From CAIYPH01 sp043744375 (GTDB lineage: Bacteria > Pseudomonadota > Alphaproteobacteria > Acetobacterales > Acetobacteraceae): DNA of 15,182 nt. Below, one piece after another: positions 1-8,546 of this stretch. Where the stretch lies: contig JAYTUU010000146.1 of NCBI GenBank assembly GCA_043744375.1, positions 1 to 15,182 of the forward strand. Reading direction: 5' to 3'. Every line of letters starts with the position of its first letter. Position 1 is the first letter of the stretch. The notes beneath the pieces are model-generated. The model saw nothing but the letters and a program-made list of their open reading frames with translations, searched no databases and was not told the DNA's origin. The translations under genes and the position numbers were made by a program.

Positions 1-48
1 CGCGAAAGCAGGCGCCAGCATCAGCAACAGGGCGATCAGGGCGCGCAT
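1..48 (-). CDS. N-terminus of an exported protein (partial, runs off left edge)
   Basis: Reading leftward from an ATG at 48 gives MRALIALLLMLAPAFA. This is a textbook Sec signal peptide start: one Arg after Met, a Leu/Ala/Met hydrophobic core, then an A-x-A type end (AFA) where signal peptidase I could cut. The frame stays open to the window edge, so only 16 codons are visible and the mature protein is unknown. It is divergent from hisS, with 64 bases between this ATG and the preferred hisS start. No clear Shine-Dalgarno is visible upstream of the ATG. The main support is the signal-peptide pattern; a chance open frame of this length is possible, but the composition is very characteristic. 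Confidence 0.6.
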   Translation of the reverse strand, partial: MRALIALLLMLAPAFA

Positions 49-112
49 GGCCCAGGATATGACCACCCCGCCACCCCATGACAAGCGCAGCCACCCGCGC
101 CATACCCGGGCC

Positions 113-1347
113 ATGAGCACGAAACTGCAACCAGCGCGCGGCACCCGCGACATGATCGGCGCCGATGCCCGCCGCCATGTCGCCGTGGGCGACACCGCGC
201 GCCGCATCGCCGCCCTCTACGGTTTCGAGGAATGGTTCACCCCCATCTTCGAAGACGCCCGCGTCTTCTCCCGCGGCCTGGGCGAAACCTCCGATGTCGT
301 GGCCAAGGAGATGTACAGCTTCCCCGACCGCGGCGGCGAAATGCTGACCTTACGGCCGGAGAACACCGCCGGCGTCTGCCGCGCCCTGGTCAGCAATGGG
401 CTGACCCAGTCGCTGCCGCAAAAGGCATTCTACGCCGGCGCGATGTTCCGATATGAACGACCGCAAAAGGGCCGCTACCGGCAATTCCACCAGATCGGCT
501 GCGAAATCCTGGGCGCCGCCGAACCGCTGGCGGACGCCGAGGTGATCGCGGCGGGGTGGCACATCATCCAGGCGCTGGGCATCGCCGATGGCGTGGTGCT
601 GGAGATCAACACGCTGGGCGACAATGAAAGCCGCGACGCCTACCGCGCCGCGCTGGTGGCGTATTTCTCGGCGCATGCGGAAAGCCTGAGCGAGGACAGC
701 CGGATGCGGCTCGAAAAAAACCCGCTGCGCATCCTGGACAGCAAGGATGCGGGTGACCGCGCGCTGGTCGCGGATGCGCCGGTTATTACCGAATACCTGA
801 CCGAAACCGCGGCGGCGCATTACGCTGCCGTGCTGGCCTATCTCAGCGGCTTCGGCGTGCCGCTGCGCGAAAACCCGCGCATCGTCCGCGGGCTCGACTA
901 CTACAGCCACACCGCCTTCGAATTCGTCACCGACCGCCTGGGCGCGCAGGGCACCGTGATGGCCGGCGGCCGCTATGACGGGCTGGTCGAGGAAATGGGC
1001 GGCCCGCACACCCCCTGCATCGGCTGGGCCGCCGGCGTCGAGCGCCTGGCCATGCTGATGGCCGCCCCCCCGCCGGCCCCCATTTCGGTCGCCATCATCC
1101 CCGTCGGCGACGCGTCCGAGGGCCCGGCGCTGGACGTCATGCAGGCCCTGCGCGCCGCCGGCATCCGCACCGAAATCGCCTATCGCGGCAACGTCAAGCG
1201 CCGCATGGAACGCGCCAACAAAACCGGCGCCCGGATCGCGGTCATTCTCGGCGAGACGGAAATCGCCCGCGGCGTGGCGCAGGTGAAGCACCTCGGCACC
1301 GGCGCGCAGGAAGAAATCCCGGTCGCGGAGCTTGCCGCGCGCCTGGC

Positions 1348-1351
<4 letters not shown>
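113..1351 (+). CDS. hisS: Histidyl-tRNA synthetase
   Basis: Cytoplasmic class II aminoacyl-tRNA synthetase that charges tRNA-His using ATP. From the ATG at 113 the protein has 412 residues, normal for bacterial HisRS. Visible motifs are class II motif 2 (FRYERPQKGRYRQFHQ, about residues 112-127), the histidine A motif VRGLDYY (258-264), the histidine B motif AGGRYDG (284-290) and motif 3 IGWAAGVER (303-311). An anticodon-binding alpha/beta domain follows from about 325. The start at 113 is preferred over the in-frame ATG at 47, because MSTKLQPARGTRDM is the usual HisRS beginning and the extra 22 residues are Pro/His/Arg-rich and would run into the divergent gene at 1-48. Motif 2 is the standard bacterial form. 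The gene ends in a 4-nt ATGA overlap with prfA, implying co-translation. Confidence 0.97.
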
Positions 1352-2403
<1,052 letters not shown>

Positions 2404-2422
2404 CCGCCCCATCGACCGCGCG

Positions 2423-3193
2423 ATGGCCGCCCTGCGCGCCGCCGGCATCGACGGCGCCGGCTTCGAGTCCCGCCTCCTCGTCGCCCATGCCGGCGGCGAC
2501 GAGTCCCGCCTCGACACCCTGATCGCCCGCCGCGTCGCCCACGAACCGATGGCCTTCATCCTCGGGCGCCAGGGCTTCTGGACCCTCGACCTCGCCGTCT
2601 CCCCCGCCACGCTGATCCCCCGCGCCGATTCGGAAACCCTGATCGAAGCCGCCCTGGCCGCCTTCCCCGACCGCAACGCCGTGCGCCGCGTGCTCGATCT
2701 CGGCACCGGCACCGGCTGCCTGCTGCTCGCCGCCCTCAGCGAATTCCCCGCCGCCTGGGGCCTCGGCGTCGATCTCGCGCCGGACGCCGCGGCCCTGGCC
2801 GCCCGCAACGCCGTATCTGCGGGGCTTGCCGACCGCGCCGCATTTCTGGCCGGAAACTGGGACTCCGCCCTGGCCGCCCGGTTCGATCTGGTGTTCTCCA
2901 ACCCGCCCTACATCGAAACCGCCAGCCTCGCCGGCCTGATGCCCGAAGTCGCCGCGCACGAGCCAGCCCGCGCCCTCGATGGCGGTGCCGACGGCCTGGA
3001 CGCCTACCGAATTCTCGTGCAGCGGCTGCCACATCTGCTCGCCCCCGGCGGCATCGGCATACTCGAACTCGGCGCCGGCCAGGCCGCAGCGGTCGCCGCC
3101 CTGGCACACCAGACCGGCTTCGCCCCCCCTGTTCTGCGCCCCGATCTCGGCGGCATTGCGCGCGCCATGGTGCTGCGTGCCAGCGGCGCGTAG
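2423..3193 (+). CDS. prmC: Release factor glutamine N5-methyltransferase
   Basis: SAM-dependent methyltransferase that N5-methylates the glutamine of the GGQ motif in release factors; its substrate RF1 is encoded directly upstream. From the ATG at 2423 it has 256 residues. Motifs: LIPRADSETL linker (about 64-73), SAM-binding LDLGTGTG (91-98) and the catalytic NPPY (160-163), followed by the usual HEPARALDGGADGLDAYR segment. The N-terminal helical domain is shorter than in most PrmC proteins. The start is uncertain: a clear AGGAG lies at 2396-2400, 22 nt before this ATG, which is too far. An in-frame TTG at 2387 would precede that AGGAG, and an in-frame ATC at 2411 is at ideal spacing. No other in-frame ATG or GTG is well placed, so the true N-terminus may begin slightly upstream. 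Confidence 0.93.
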   Translation: MAALRAAGIDGAGFESRLLVAHAGGDESRLDTLIARRVAHEPMAFILGRQGFWTLDLAVSPATLIPRADSETLIEAALAAFPDRNAVRRVLDLGTGTGCLLLAALSEFPAAWGLGVDLAPDAAALAARNAVSAGLADRAAFLAGNWDSALAARFDLVFSNPPYIETASLAGLMPEVAAHEPARALDGGADGLDAYRILVQRLPHLLAPGGIGILELGAGQAAAVAALAHQTGFAPPVLRPDLGGIARAMVLRASGA

Positions 3194-3260
3194 AATTCGT
3201 TTGGCAGATCGCCACCGCCCCGCTAGTTTTCACCCGCGCCCGGCACAGGAGCCTCGTCGC

Positions 3261-3329
3261 GTGCTGCCGGCTGGCGCACGCGCACCTGGATGCGCCGCCC
3301 GCTTTCGAGACGAACAGGAAAGCTTTTGA
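3261..3329 (+). CDS. Possible 22-codon leader peptide ahead of the DUF4167 gene
   Basis: In the 143-base gap between prmC and the DUF4167 gene, an AGGAG at 3247-3251 is followed 9 nt later by a GTG that opens a 22-residue frame ending in TGA at 3327-3329. That is 7 nt before the ATG of the next gene. The predicted peptide (VLPAGARAPGCAARFRDEQE then SF) matches nothing I recognise. The AGGAA that would serve as ribosome binding site for the downstream gene (3316-3320) lies inside this frame and is about 16 nt from its ATG, so translation of the leader could couple to the next gene by re-initiation. This may equally be a chance frame. Confidence 0.2.
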   Translation: MLPAGARAPGCAARFRDEQESF

Positions 3330-3336
3330 CCAAACC

Positions 3337-3888
3337 ATGAATATCAAGCGCACGCGTGGACGCGGCTACCGTGGTAATCCCGGCGGTGGAGGCGGCGGTG
3401 GAGGCGGAGGCGGAGGCGGCGGCGGCGGCGGCGGTGCCCCACGTCACCAGGGCGGTGCGGTTCCGCTGAACCGCAACCATGTCTTCGACAGTTCGGGGCC
3501 GGACCTGCGCATTCGCGGCACCTCGCAGCAACTCTTCGAGAAATACCTGCAACTCGGCCGCGACGCGACCGGCTCGGGCGATCGCGTGATGGCGGAAAGC
3601 TACTTCCAGCACGCCGAGCATTATTTCCGCATCCTCAACGCCATGAACCAGGCCGCCCAGCAGCAATCCGGCCAGCAGGTGGCGCCGCCCCCCCAATCCG
3701 GCCAAGGCTCTGGCCAGAACCAGCAGCGCCGGATGCACCACAGCGAAGGCGGGCAGGACGGCGACGACAACGACGGCGGCGACCAGGACGAGCCGCAATC
3801 GGGCATGGGCAACCAGCCGGTCATCCTCGGCGACCAGCCCAACGAAAACCGCGAAATCCCGATCAGCAACGCACCGCCGGAACGCTAA
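3337..3888 (+). CDS. DUF4167 domain protein with long polyglycine tract
   Basis: The 183-residue protein starts with MNIKRTRGRGYRGNP, basic and Arg/Gly-rich. An uninterrupted run of 18 glycines follows (residues 16-33), then the conserved DUF4167 region from about 40 to 110, with landmarks NHVFDSSGPDLRIRGTS, LFEKYLQLGRDA, SGDRVMAESYFQHAEHYFRIL. The tail is Gln/Gly/Asp-rich and acidic, probably disordered. DUF4167 proteins are known mainly from Alphaproteobacteria and typically sit beside prmC, as here. Their function is not established; the RGG-like N-terminus and low-complexity tail would suit RNA binding, but that is inference. No signal peptide or membrane segment is visible. Confidence 0.9.
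   Translation: MNIKRTRGRGYRGNPGGGGGGGGGGGGGGGGGGAPRHQGGAVPLNRNHVFDSSGPDLRIRGTSQQLFEKYLQLGRDATGSGDRVMAESYFQHAEHYFRILNAMNQAAQQQSGQQVAPPPQSGQGSGQNQQRRMHHSEGGQDGDDNDGGDQDEPQSGMGNQPVILGDQPNENREIPISNAPPER
3382..3435 (+). repeat. In-frame GGN repeat encoding 18 consecutive glycines
   Basis: Eighteen glycine codons in a row, mixed GGC, GGA and GGT at first and ending as a nearly pure GGC run (3415-3432). Because the unit is 3 nt, slippage would change glycine number without breaking the frame. It is also a likely site of sequencing or assembly length error. Confidence 0.95.
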
Positions 3889-3935
3889 GGCGCGCCGAAA
3901 CGCTGACGCCGGGCGGACCAGGGAGGGGGAAACAC

Positions 3936-4079
3936 ATGAGCACACTCGAGATCATCGGCGCACCCGGCGCCCTGGCCTTCCTTATGTCAGCGCCTATACG
4001 CCTGACCCCCTTTGCGCCGAACCCTGAACGCGTCATGCTCCACCCATGCGCGTTCTCGTCACCGGCGATAAGGGCCTGA
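3936..4079 (+). CDS. Small ORF or gene remnant with strong ribosome binding site
   Basis: A 47-codon frame starting MSTLEIIGAPGALAFLMSAP has the best Shine-Dalgarno of the left half of the window: GGAGGGGG at 3922-3929 before the ATG at 3936. It overlaps the first 34 bases of the epimerase gene in another frame. The first ten residues (MSTLEIIGAP) resemble the first beta strand of a glutathione S-transferase/thioredoxin-fold protein, but nothing after residue 10 continues that fold. It may be the front end of a deleted gene, or a leader whose translation feeds the epimerase start, which lacks an obvious site of its own. The family resemblance rests on ten residues only. Confidence 0.3.
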   Translation: MSTLEIIGAPGALAFLMSAPIRLTPFAPNPERVMLHPCAFSSPAIRA

Positions 4080-4855
4080 TCGGCCGCGCCGTCACCGACC
4101 GCCTCCGCGCGGCAGGTGACGGCGTCGTCGGTTTCGACCGCGCCGACGGCCACGACATCCTCAACCCCACTACCCTCGCCCAGGCCGCCGAAGGCTGCGA
4201 CGCCATCGTCCACCTCGCCGCCCTCCTCGGCCGCCCCGCCGATGCCCCCGCCGACATCATGACCGTCAACGTCACCGGCACCTGGAACGCCCTCGCCGCC
4301 GCCCGCGCCGCCGGCATCCGCCGCGTTGTCGCGTTCAGCAGCGTCAACGCGCTGGGCATCTTCTCCGGCAACGGCACTCCCGACTACCTGCCCATCGACG
4401 ACGCCCACCCGGCACGCGCCACCACCGCCTACGGCCTGTCCAAGCGCCTCGGCGAGGAACTATGCCGCTGCTTCACCCTGGCCACGGGCATCTCCACCAT
4501 CTGCATCCGCCCCCCCTGGGTCACCGACGCCGCCCGCACCGCCGCCGAACTGGCACGCCGCGCCGCCGATCCAACCGCCGAATGGGCGCCATTCTGGGAA
4601 TACGGCGCCTGGATCGACGTCGCCGACCTCGCCGACGCGGTTTACGCCGCGCTGACCTGCCCCGACCCCGGCCACGTCACCGCCTTGGTCATCTCCGACC
4701 ACGTCGCCTCCACCCATCCCGCCGGCGATCTCGCCGCCCGCCTCCTGCCCGACGTGCCCTGGCGCGGCGAGGCATCCCCAGCCGCCCTGGTCCGCTGCGA
4801 CGTCGCCCGCGACATCCTCGGCTGGTTGCCAACCCGCTGCTGGCCAAACGGGTAA
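4046..4855 (+). CDS. NAD(P)-dependent epimerase/dehydratase (extended SDR)
   Basis: A 269-residue Rossmann-fold protein. The dinucleotide-binding GxxGxxG is at residues 7-13 (GDKGLIG). An acidic residue ending strand 2 (FDR, 30-32) is followed by DILNP, and the VHLAA strand 4 motif is at 55-59. The active-site set is a Ser in FSSVNALG (98-104) with Y129 and K133 in AYGLSKRLGEEL. The family acts on nucleotide sugars or related carbonyl/hydroxyl compounds; the substrate cannot be read from sequence. The neighbouring convergent glycosyltransferases suggest, but do not prove, a sugar role. No convincing Shine-Dalgarno precedes the ATG, and the preceding small ORF overlaps it. Its last three codons (Pro-Asn-Gly) and stop lie in the left arm of the palindrome at 4844-4904. 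Confidence 0.87.
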   Translation: MRVLVTGDKGLIGRAVTDRLRAAGDGVVGFDRADGHDILNPTTLAQAAEGCDAIVHLAALLGRPADAPADIMTVNVTGTWNALAAARAAGIRRVVAFSSVNALGIFSGNGTPDYLPIDDAHPARATTAYGLSKRLGEELCRCFTLATGISTICIRPPWVTDAARTAAELARRAADPTAEWAPFWEYGAWIDVADLADAVYAALTCPDPGHVTALVISDHVASTHPAGDLAARLLPDVPWRGEASPAALVRCDVARDILGWLPTRCWPNG

Positions 4856-4904
4856 AAAGTTTTCTTTTTTGAAAAAAAGAACCAAAAAACTTCTACCCGT
4901 TTGG
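4844..4904. terminator. Terminator-like palindrome between convergent genes
   Basis: Base arms CCAAACGGGTA (4844-4854) and TACCCGTTTGG (4894-4904) pair perfectly over 11 bp. The interior is an A/T-rich imperfect hairpin centred near 4871, with TTCTTTTTT pairing AAAAAAGAA. It separates the epimerase (+) and a glycosyltransferase (-) and contains both stop codons, so it is placed to stop transcription from both sides. It is not a classical GC stem plus U-run. Positions 4861-4904 recur at 11401-11444 on the other strand. Confidence 0.6.
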
Positions 4905-5984
4905 TGTAAATAATCCCATCGCCGCGAGGTCTGAAACCAACCGCGTTGCCATCGCCGACCACACCAGCCGCGGGTCCTCGCTGACCGAGGCCGCTGGCGG
5001 ATTTTCCAGCAGGGCACGCAACGCCCCCGCCAGGCTCTCGCCGGTCGGCTCGCACAGCCGCGCCAGCTTCTCGCCCTTCAACTGCTCGGCGATCCCGCCA
5101 ACCCGCGTCGCCACGATCCAGCGCCGCGCCGCAATCGCATCCGCCGCAACCCCGCTCTGGCTCGCATCGCGATGCGACAGCACCAGCGCATCGGACCACG
5201 CGAGCAACGCGCCCACCTCCGCCTCCGGCACCCAGCGATTCTCCACCCGCACATTGGGCATCGCCGCCAACGCCTCCAACTCGCGCGAAGGCGGACCCTT
5301 GCCCACCACCCGCAACTCGAAATCCTCGCGCGGCCCGAGCAAAGCAAGCGCCTCGGCGAGCAGGTCCAGCCCCTTGTACGGCAGCAGCCGTCCGAAACTC
5401 AGCAGCCGCAACCTGCCGCCATGCGCACCCGGCGGCGGCGGCGGCGCGCCGAACACGAACGGCGGCAACGTCGTCTTGCCGAGCGGGCGCGACCCGACGA
5501 GATCAAGCGCCCGCAGCCGATCGGCGACATGATCGGTCAACGCCAGCAACCCGTCGGCCCGCCCGATCAACGCCCGCTGCAACGGCATCTGCAACGGAAA
5601 ATCGTCCCCCTGATGCGGGTCCGCGTCATGCACGACAACCAGGAACGGCACGCCCGCCCGCCGCAACGCCGCCACCATCACCAGGTCGAGCGCCGCCGGC
5701 ATCGCACAGATCGCCACATCCGGCGCCAACGCCCGCAACCGCGCCGCGAGCGGGCCGATCTGAAACGGGATCGCCGGCAGCCGCGCCAACAGGCTCGGCC
5801 AGCCCGAATACGTTGAGAACGACAAATCACAGCGCGGCGGCGCGGCCCCTTCGAGCAACTCGGACTGCGCGGACAACGACAGCAGCGCCTCCGTCCCCGG
5901 CACCCGACCCAGGCTCGCGGCCAACTCGGCGGCATAGCGCGGCCCAGCCCCCCGGCGCCCCCAATGCCAGACCAGCACCCTCAT
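4893..5984 (-). CDS. Glycosyltransferase, GT4-like (GT-B fold)
   Basis: A 363-residue, probably cytoplasmic sugar transferase with two Rossmann-like halves. The N-terminal acceptor half begins MRVLVWHWGRRGAGPRYA and contains a VVHDADPH strand-loop (about 117-124). The C-terminal nucleotide-sugar half begins near 190 with LLSFGRLLPYKGLDLLAEAL (195-214), the hallmark lysine-containing loop of GT4 enzymes. The usual GT4 E-x7-E pair is replaced by HRDASQSGVAADAIAARRW (271-289), though GGIAE (296-300) is kept; SQSG forms are known among GT4 relatives. Its start overlaps the stop of the upstream glycosyltransferase by 4 nt (ATGA at 5981-5984), so the two form an operon, probably for an exopolysaccharide or lipopolysaccharide. 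The acceptor is unknown. The C-terminus ends FTPNG within the terminator palindrome. Confidence 0.88.
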   Translation of the reverse strand: MRVLVWHWGRRGAGPRYAAELAASLGRVPGTEALLSLSAQSELLEGAAPPRCDLSFSTYSGWPSLLARLPAIPFQIGPLAARLRALAPDVAICAMPAALDLVMVAALRRAGVPFLVVVHDADPHQGDDFPLQMPLQRALIGRADGLLALTDHVADRLRALDLVGSRPLGKTTLPPFVFGAPPPPPGAHGGRLRLLSFGRLLPYKGLDLLAEALALLGPREDFELRVVGKGPPSRELEALAAMPNVRVENRWVPEAEVGALLAWSDALVLSHRDASQSGVAADAIAARRWIVATRVGGIAEQLKGEKLARLCEPTGESLAGALRALLENPPAASVSEDPRLVWSAMATRLVSDLAAMGLFTPNG

Positions 5985-7249
5985 GCCCCAACCTCGAAAC
6001 CCAGTCGCTCGAAACCCAGTCCCTCGAAACCCAGTCCCTCGACGGCGGCGCGCACCGGCCCCAGCCCAAGCCGCGCCCCAGCCATCGCCCGCCCCCGCGC
6101 GCCGAGCGCATGCCGCTCGCCCGCATCATCGGCCAGCCGCGACAACGCGCCAGCGGCAGCGCCCACATCGGCATCCGCCCACATTGCACCAGGCGCCTCG
6201 AACACCCCACGCGGATCACGCGCCGGAACCAGCGTGTACGGCACCAGCGCCGCGCTGTCGGCATCCATGAAATCCATGTTCCCCGACCACCCCGTCGCGA
6301 CTACGGGCACCCCCAGCAGCATCGCCTCGGCCGGCACGAGTCCAAACCCCTCGCTCCGATGCAGCGACAGCACGATATCGGCGCACGCGGTCAACGCATG
6401 CGCGTCCGCGGCCGGCAAATTCTCCGTCACGATCCGAATATTCGCCGCCCCGCCAATCGCCCCCTGGATCGCGGCCAAATCCTCTGGAAAATGCCCGGGA
6501 TTGCCGATCTTCAACACCAGCAACCGATCGGCCCGCCCGCCGAACGCCGCCCGAAACGCCGCAATGGCCGCCAACGGATTCTTGCGCGCGAAGCTGGACG
6601 CCAGGCTGAACGACGTCAGCACGATCACCACCCCCTCCGGCAGCCCGAAATCCGCCCGCCCAAGCGCCGAAGGACGCGGCGGCGAAATAGCCAGCGGAAT
6701 CGGCACCACCCGCAACGGAATCTCCCGCCCCGCCGGCAGGATGGTCGCAATCGCCGCCCCCGTGAAGCTGGAGAGCACCCAGATTTCATGAACGAATTCA
6801 AGCGCGGGGCGCCAGGTGACCGGCACCACCGGCAACTCCCAAGCCCAATACGCGATAATCCGCCGCCCCCGCACCAACCCGCGCGGCAGCCGCAACAGCG
6901 CATAAGGCAGCACCGGCGCATTCACATGCAGCAGCAACGGCACCCCCGCCGGCGGAATATCAATCGGCCCGACCCGCTCCGCCCCCGCCCCGACATCGAG
7001 GCCCCAGGTCGGAACCCCCAACGCCGCAATCCCCGCGCGCATCTGCCGCGCCGCCTCGCCAAGCCCGGACGGCCGCGACAACTCCCCCGCCACCGCAATC
7101 CCCCCGCGCGCCGGCGGCGGCACACGGTCCGGCCGCGGCGCCAGCAGCGCCGTGCCCCGGGCAAACAGCGCCCGCCGCCGCTCCGCCGGGAGCAGACGCC
7201 AGAGGCGGTGAAGCGGAGAGAGCGGGGCGCGCGCCGTATAAGCGTTCAT
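5981..7249 (-). CDS. Glycosyltransferase, GT4 family
   Basis: A 422-residue GT-B enzyme. The N-terminal half has AGELSRPSGLGEAAR (about 54-68), the segment YWAWELPVVPVTW (134-146) and EIWVLSSFTGAAI (155-167), a pattern common in polysaccharide GT4 enzymes. The C-terminal half has SFARKNPLAAIAAFRAAF (219-236) and the donor-binding motif E300-GFGLVPA-E308, a proper E-x7-E, followed by VPVVATGWSGNMDFM. The start at 7249 is chosen because the in-frame extension to 7318 enters the composite repeat and has no GT character. No Shine-Dalgarno is evident before the ATG, so initiation may be leaderless or weak. The C-terminus is a tandem repeat, LGFE(G/R/V). It is the first gene of a two-gene operon with the next glycosyltransferase. 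Confidence 0.9.
   Translation of the reverse strand: MNAYTARAPLSPLHRLWRLLPAERRRALFARGTALLAPRPDRVPPPARGGIAVAGELSRPSGLGEAARQMRAGIAALGVPTWGLDVGAGAERVGPIDIPPAGVPLLLHVNAPVLPYALLRLPRGLVRGRRIIAYWAWELPVVPVTWRPALEFVHEIWVLSSFTGAAIATILPAGREIPLRVVPIPLAISPPRPSALGRADFGLPEGVVIVLTSFSLASSFARKNPLAAIAAFRAAFGGRADRLLVLKIGNPGHFPEDLAAIQGAIGGAANIRIVTENLPAADAHALTACADIVLSLHRSEGFGLVPAEAMLLGVPVVATGWSGNMDFMDADSAALVPYTLVPARDPRGVFEAPGAMWADADVGAAAGALSRLADDAGERHALGARGRAMAGARLGLGPVRAAVEGLGFEGLGFERLGFEVGA
5993..6037 (-). repeat. Three 15-nt tandem repeats in the C-terminus of a glycosyltransferase
   Basis: Three consecutive units of CTCGAAACCCAGTC(C/G), with five bases of a fourth starting at 6038. Read on the minus strand they encode GLGFE/RLGFE pentapeptides just before the stop codon. 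The unit is a multiple of 3, so gain or loss of copies keeps the frame. Confidence 0.95.
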
Positions 7250-7312
7250 TGCACACGAAACTGCCGGGACTGCGCGGCGGGGGCAAGAGGACAATTCGGC
7301 AAAAGTCCAGAC

Positions 7313-7515
7313 AGGCAATCAAGGCTCCGCCGGCCAAGGGCCGAGGGCCCTTGGAACCCCCGACTGCTGGCGGCTGATATCTGCCTTTCCGCTTGCGCCG
7401 CAGGCAATCGACATCGCGCCATCGAGGATTTCCGGCAAGATCATAGTACGGAAGCCACAACCAGTCGCGGGGATCAAAGGGGCGTGCCCCTTTGCCGGCG
7501 GAGCCTTGATTGCCT
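7313..7515. repeat. Composite inverted repeat, copy 1
   Basis: Outer arms 7313-7333 and 7495-7515 are perfect reverse complements over 21 nt (AGGCAATCAAGGCTCCGCCG and one more base). Inside each arm is a small perfect hairpin: CCAAGGGCC-GAG-GGCCCTTGG at 7334-7354 (9-bp stem) and CAAAGGGGC-GT-GCCCCTTTG at 7475-7494 (9-bp stem). A shared spacer element (CGACTGCTGGCGGCTGAT at 7361-7378) and a core at 7391-7412 also occur in the copy at 13126-13404. It fills most of the 277-base gap between the dppF-like gene and the glycosyltransferase start, and its right end is 11 nt beyond the former's stop codon. It may terminate the transporter transcript. No gene is seen in it. Confidence 0.85.
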
Positions 7516-7526
7516 TGCCTCGCCCT

Positions 7527-8542
<1,016 letters not shown>

Positions 8543-8546
<4 letters not shown>

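Noticed and set aside
47..112. Extended hisS start at the ATG at 47
   Set aside because: Adds 22 non-conserved residues rich in Pro, His and Arg and overlaps the divergent signal-peptide gene; the start at 113 matches the normal HisRS N-terminus.
7250..7318. In-frame extension of the first glycosyltransferase upstream of 7249
   Set aside because: The 23 extra residues show no family similarity and the frame runs into the composite repeat; the ATG at 7249 is adopted although it lacks a clear ribosome binding site.
7313..7515. Composite repeat considered as a CRISPR array or tRNA-like gene
   Set aside because: There are no regularly spaced direct repeats and no cloverleaf or CCA end; the structure is made of inverted repeats.
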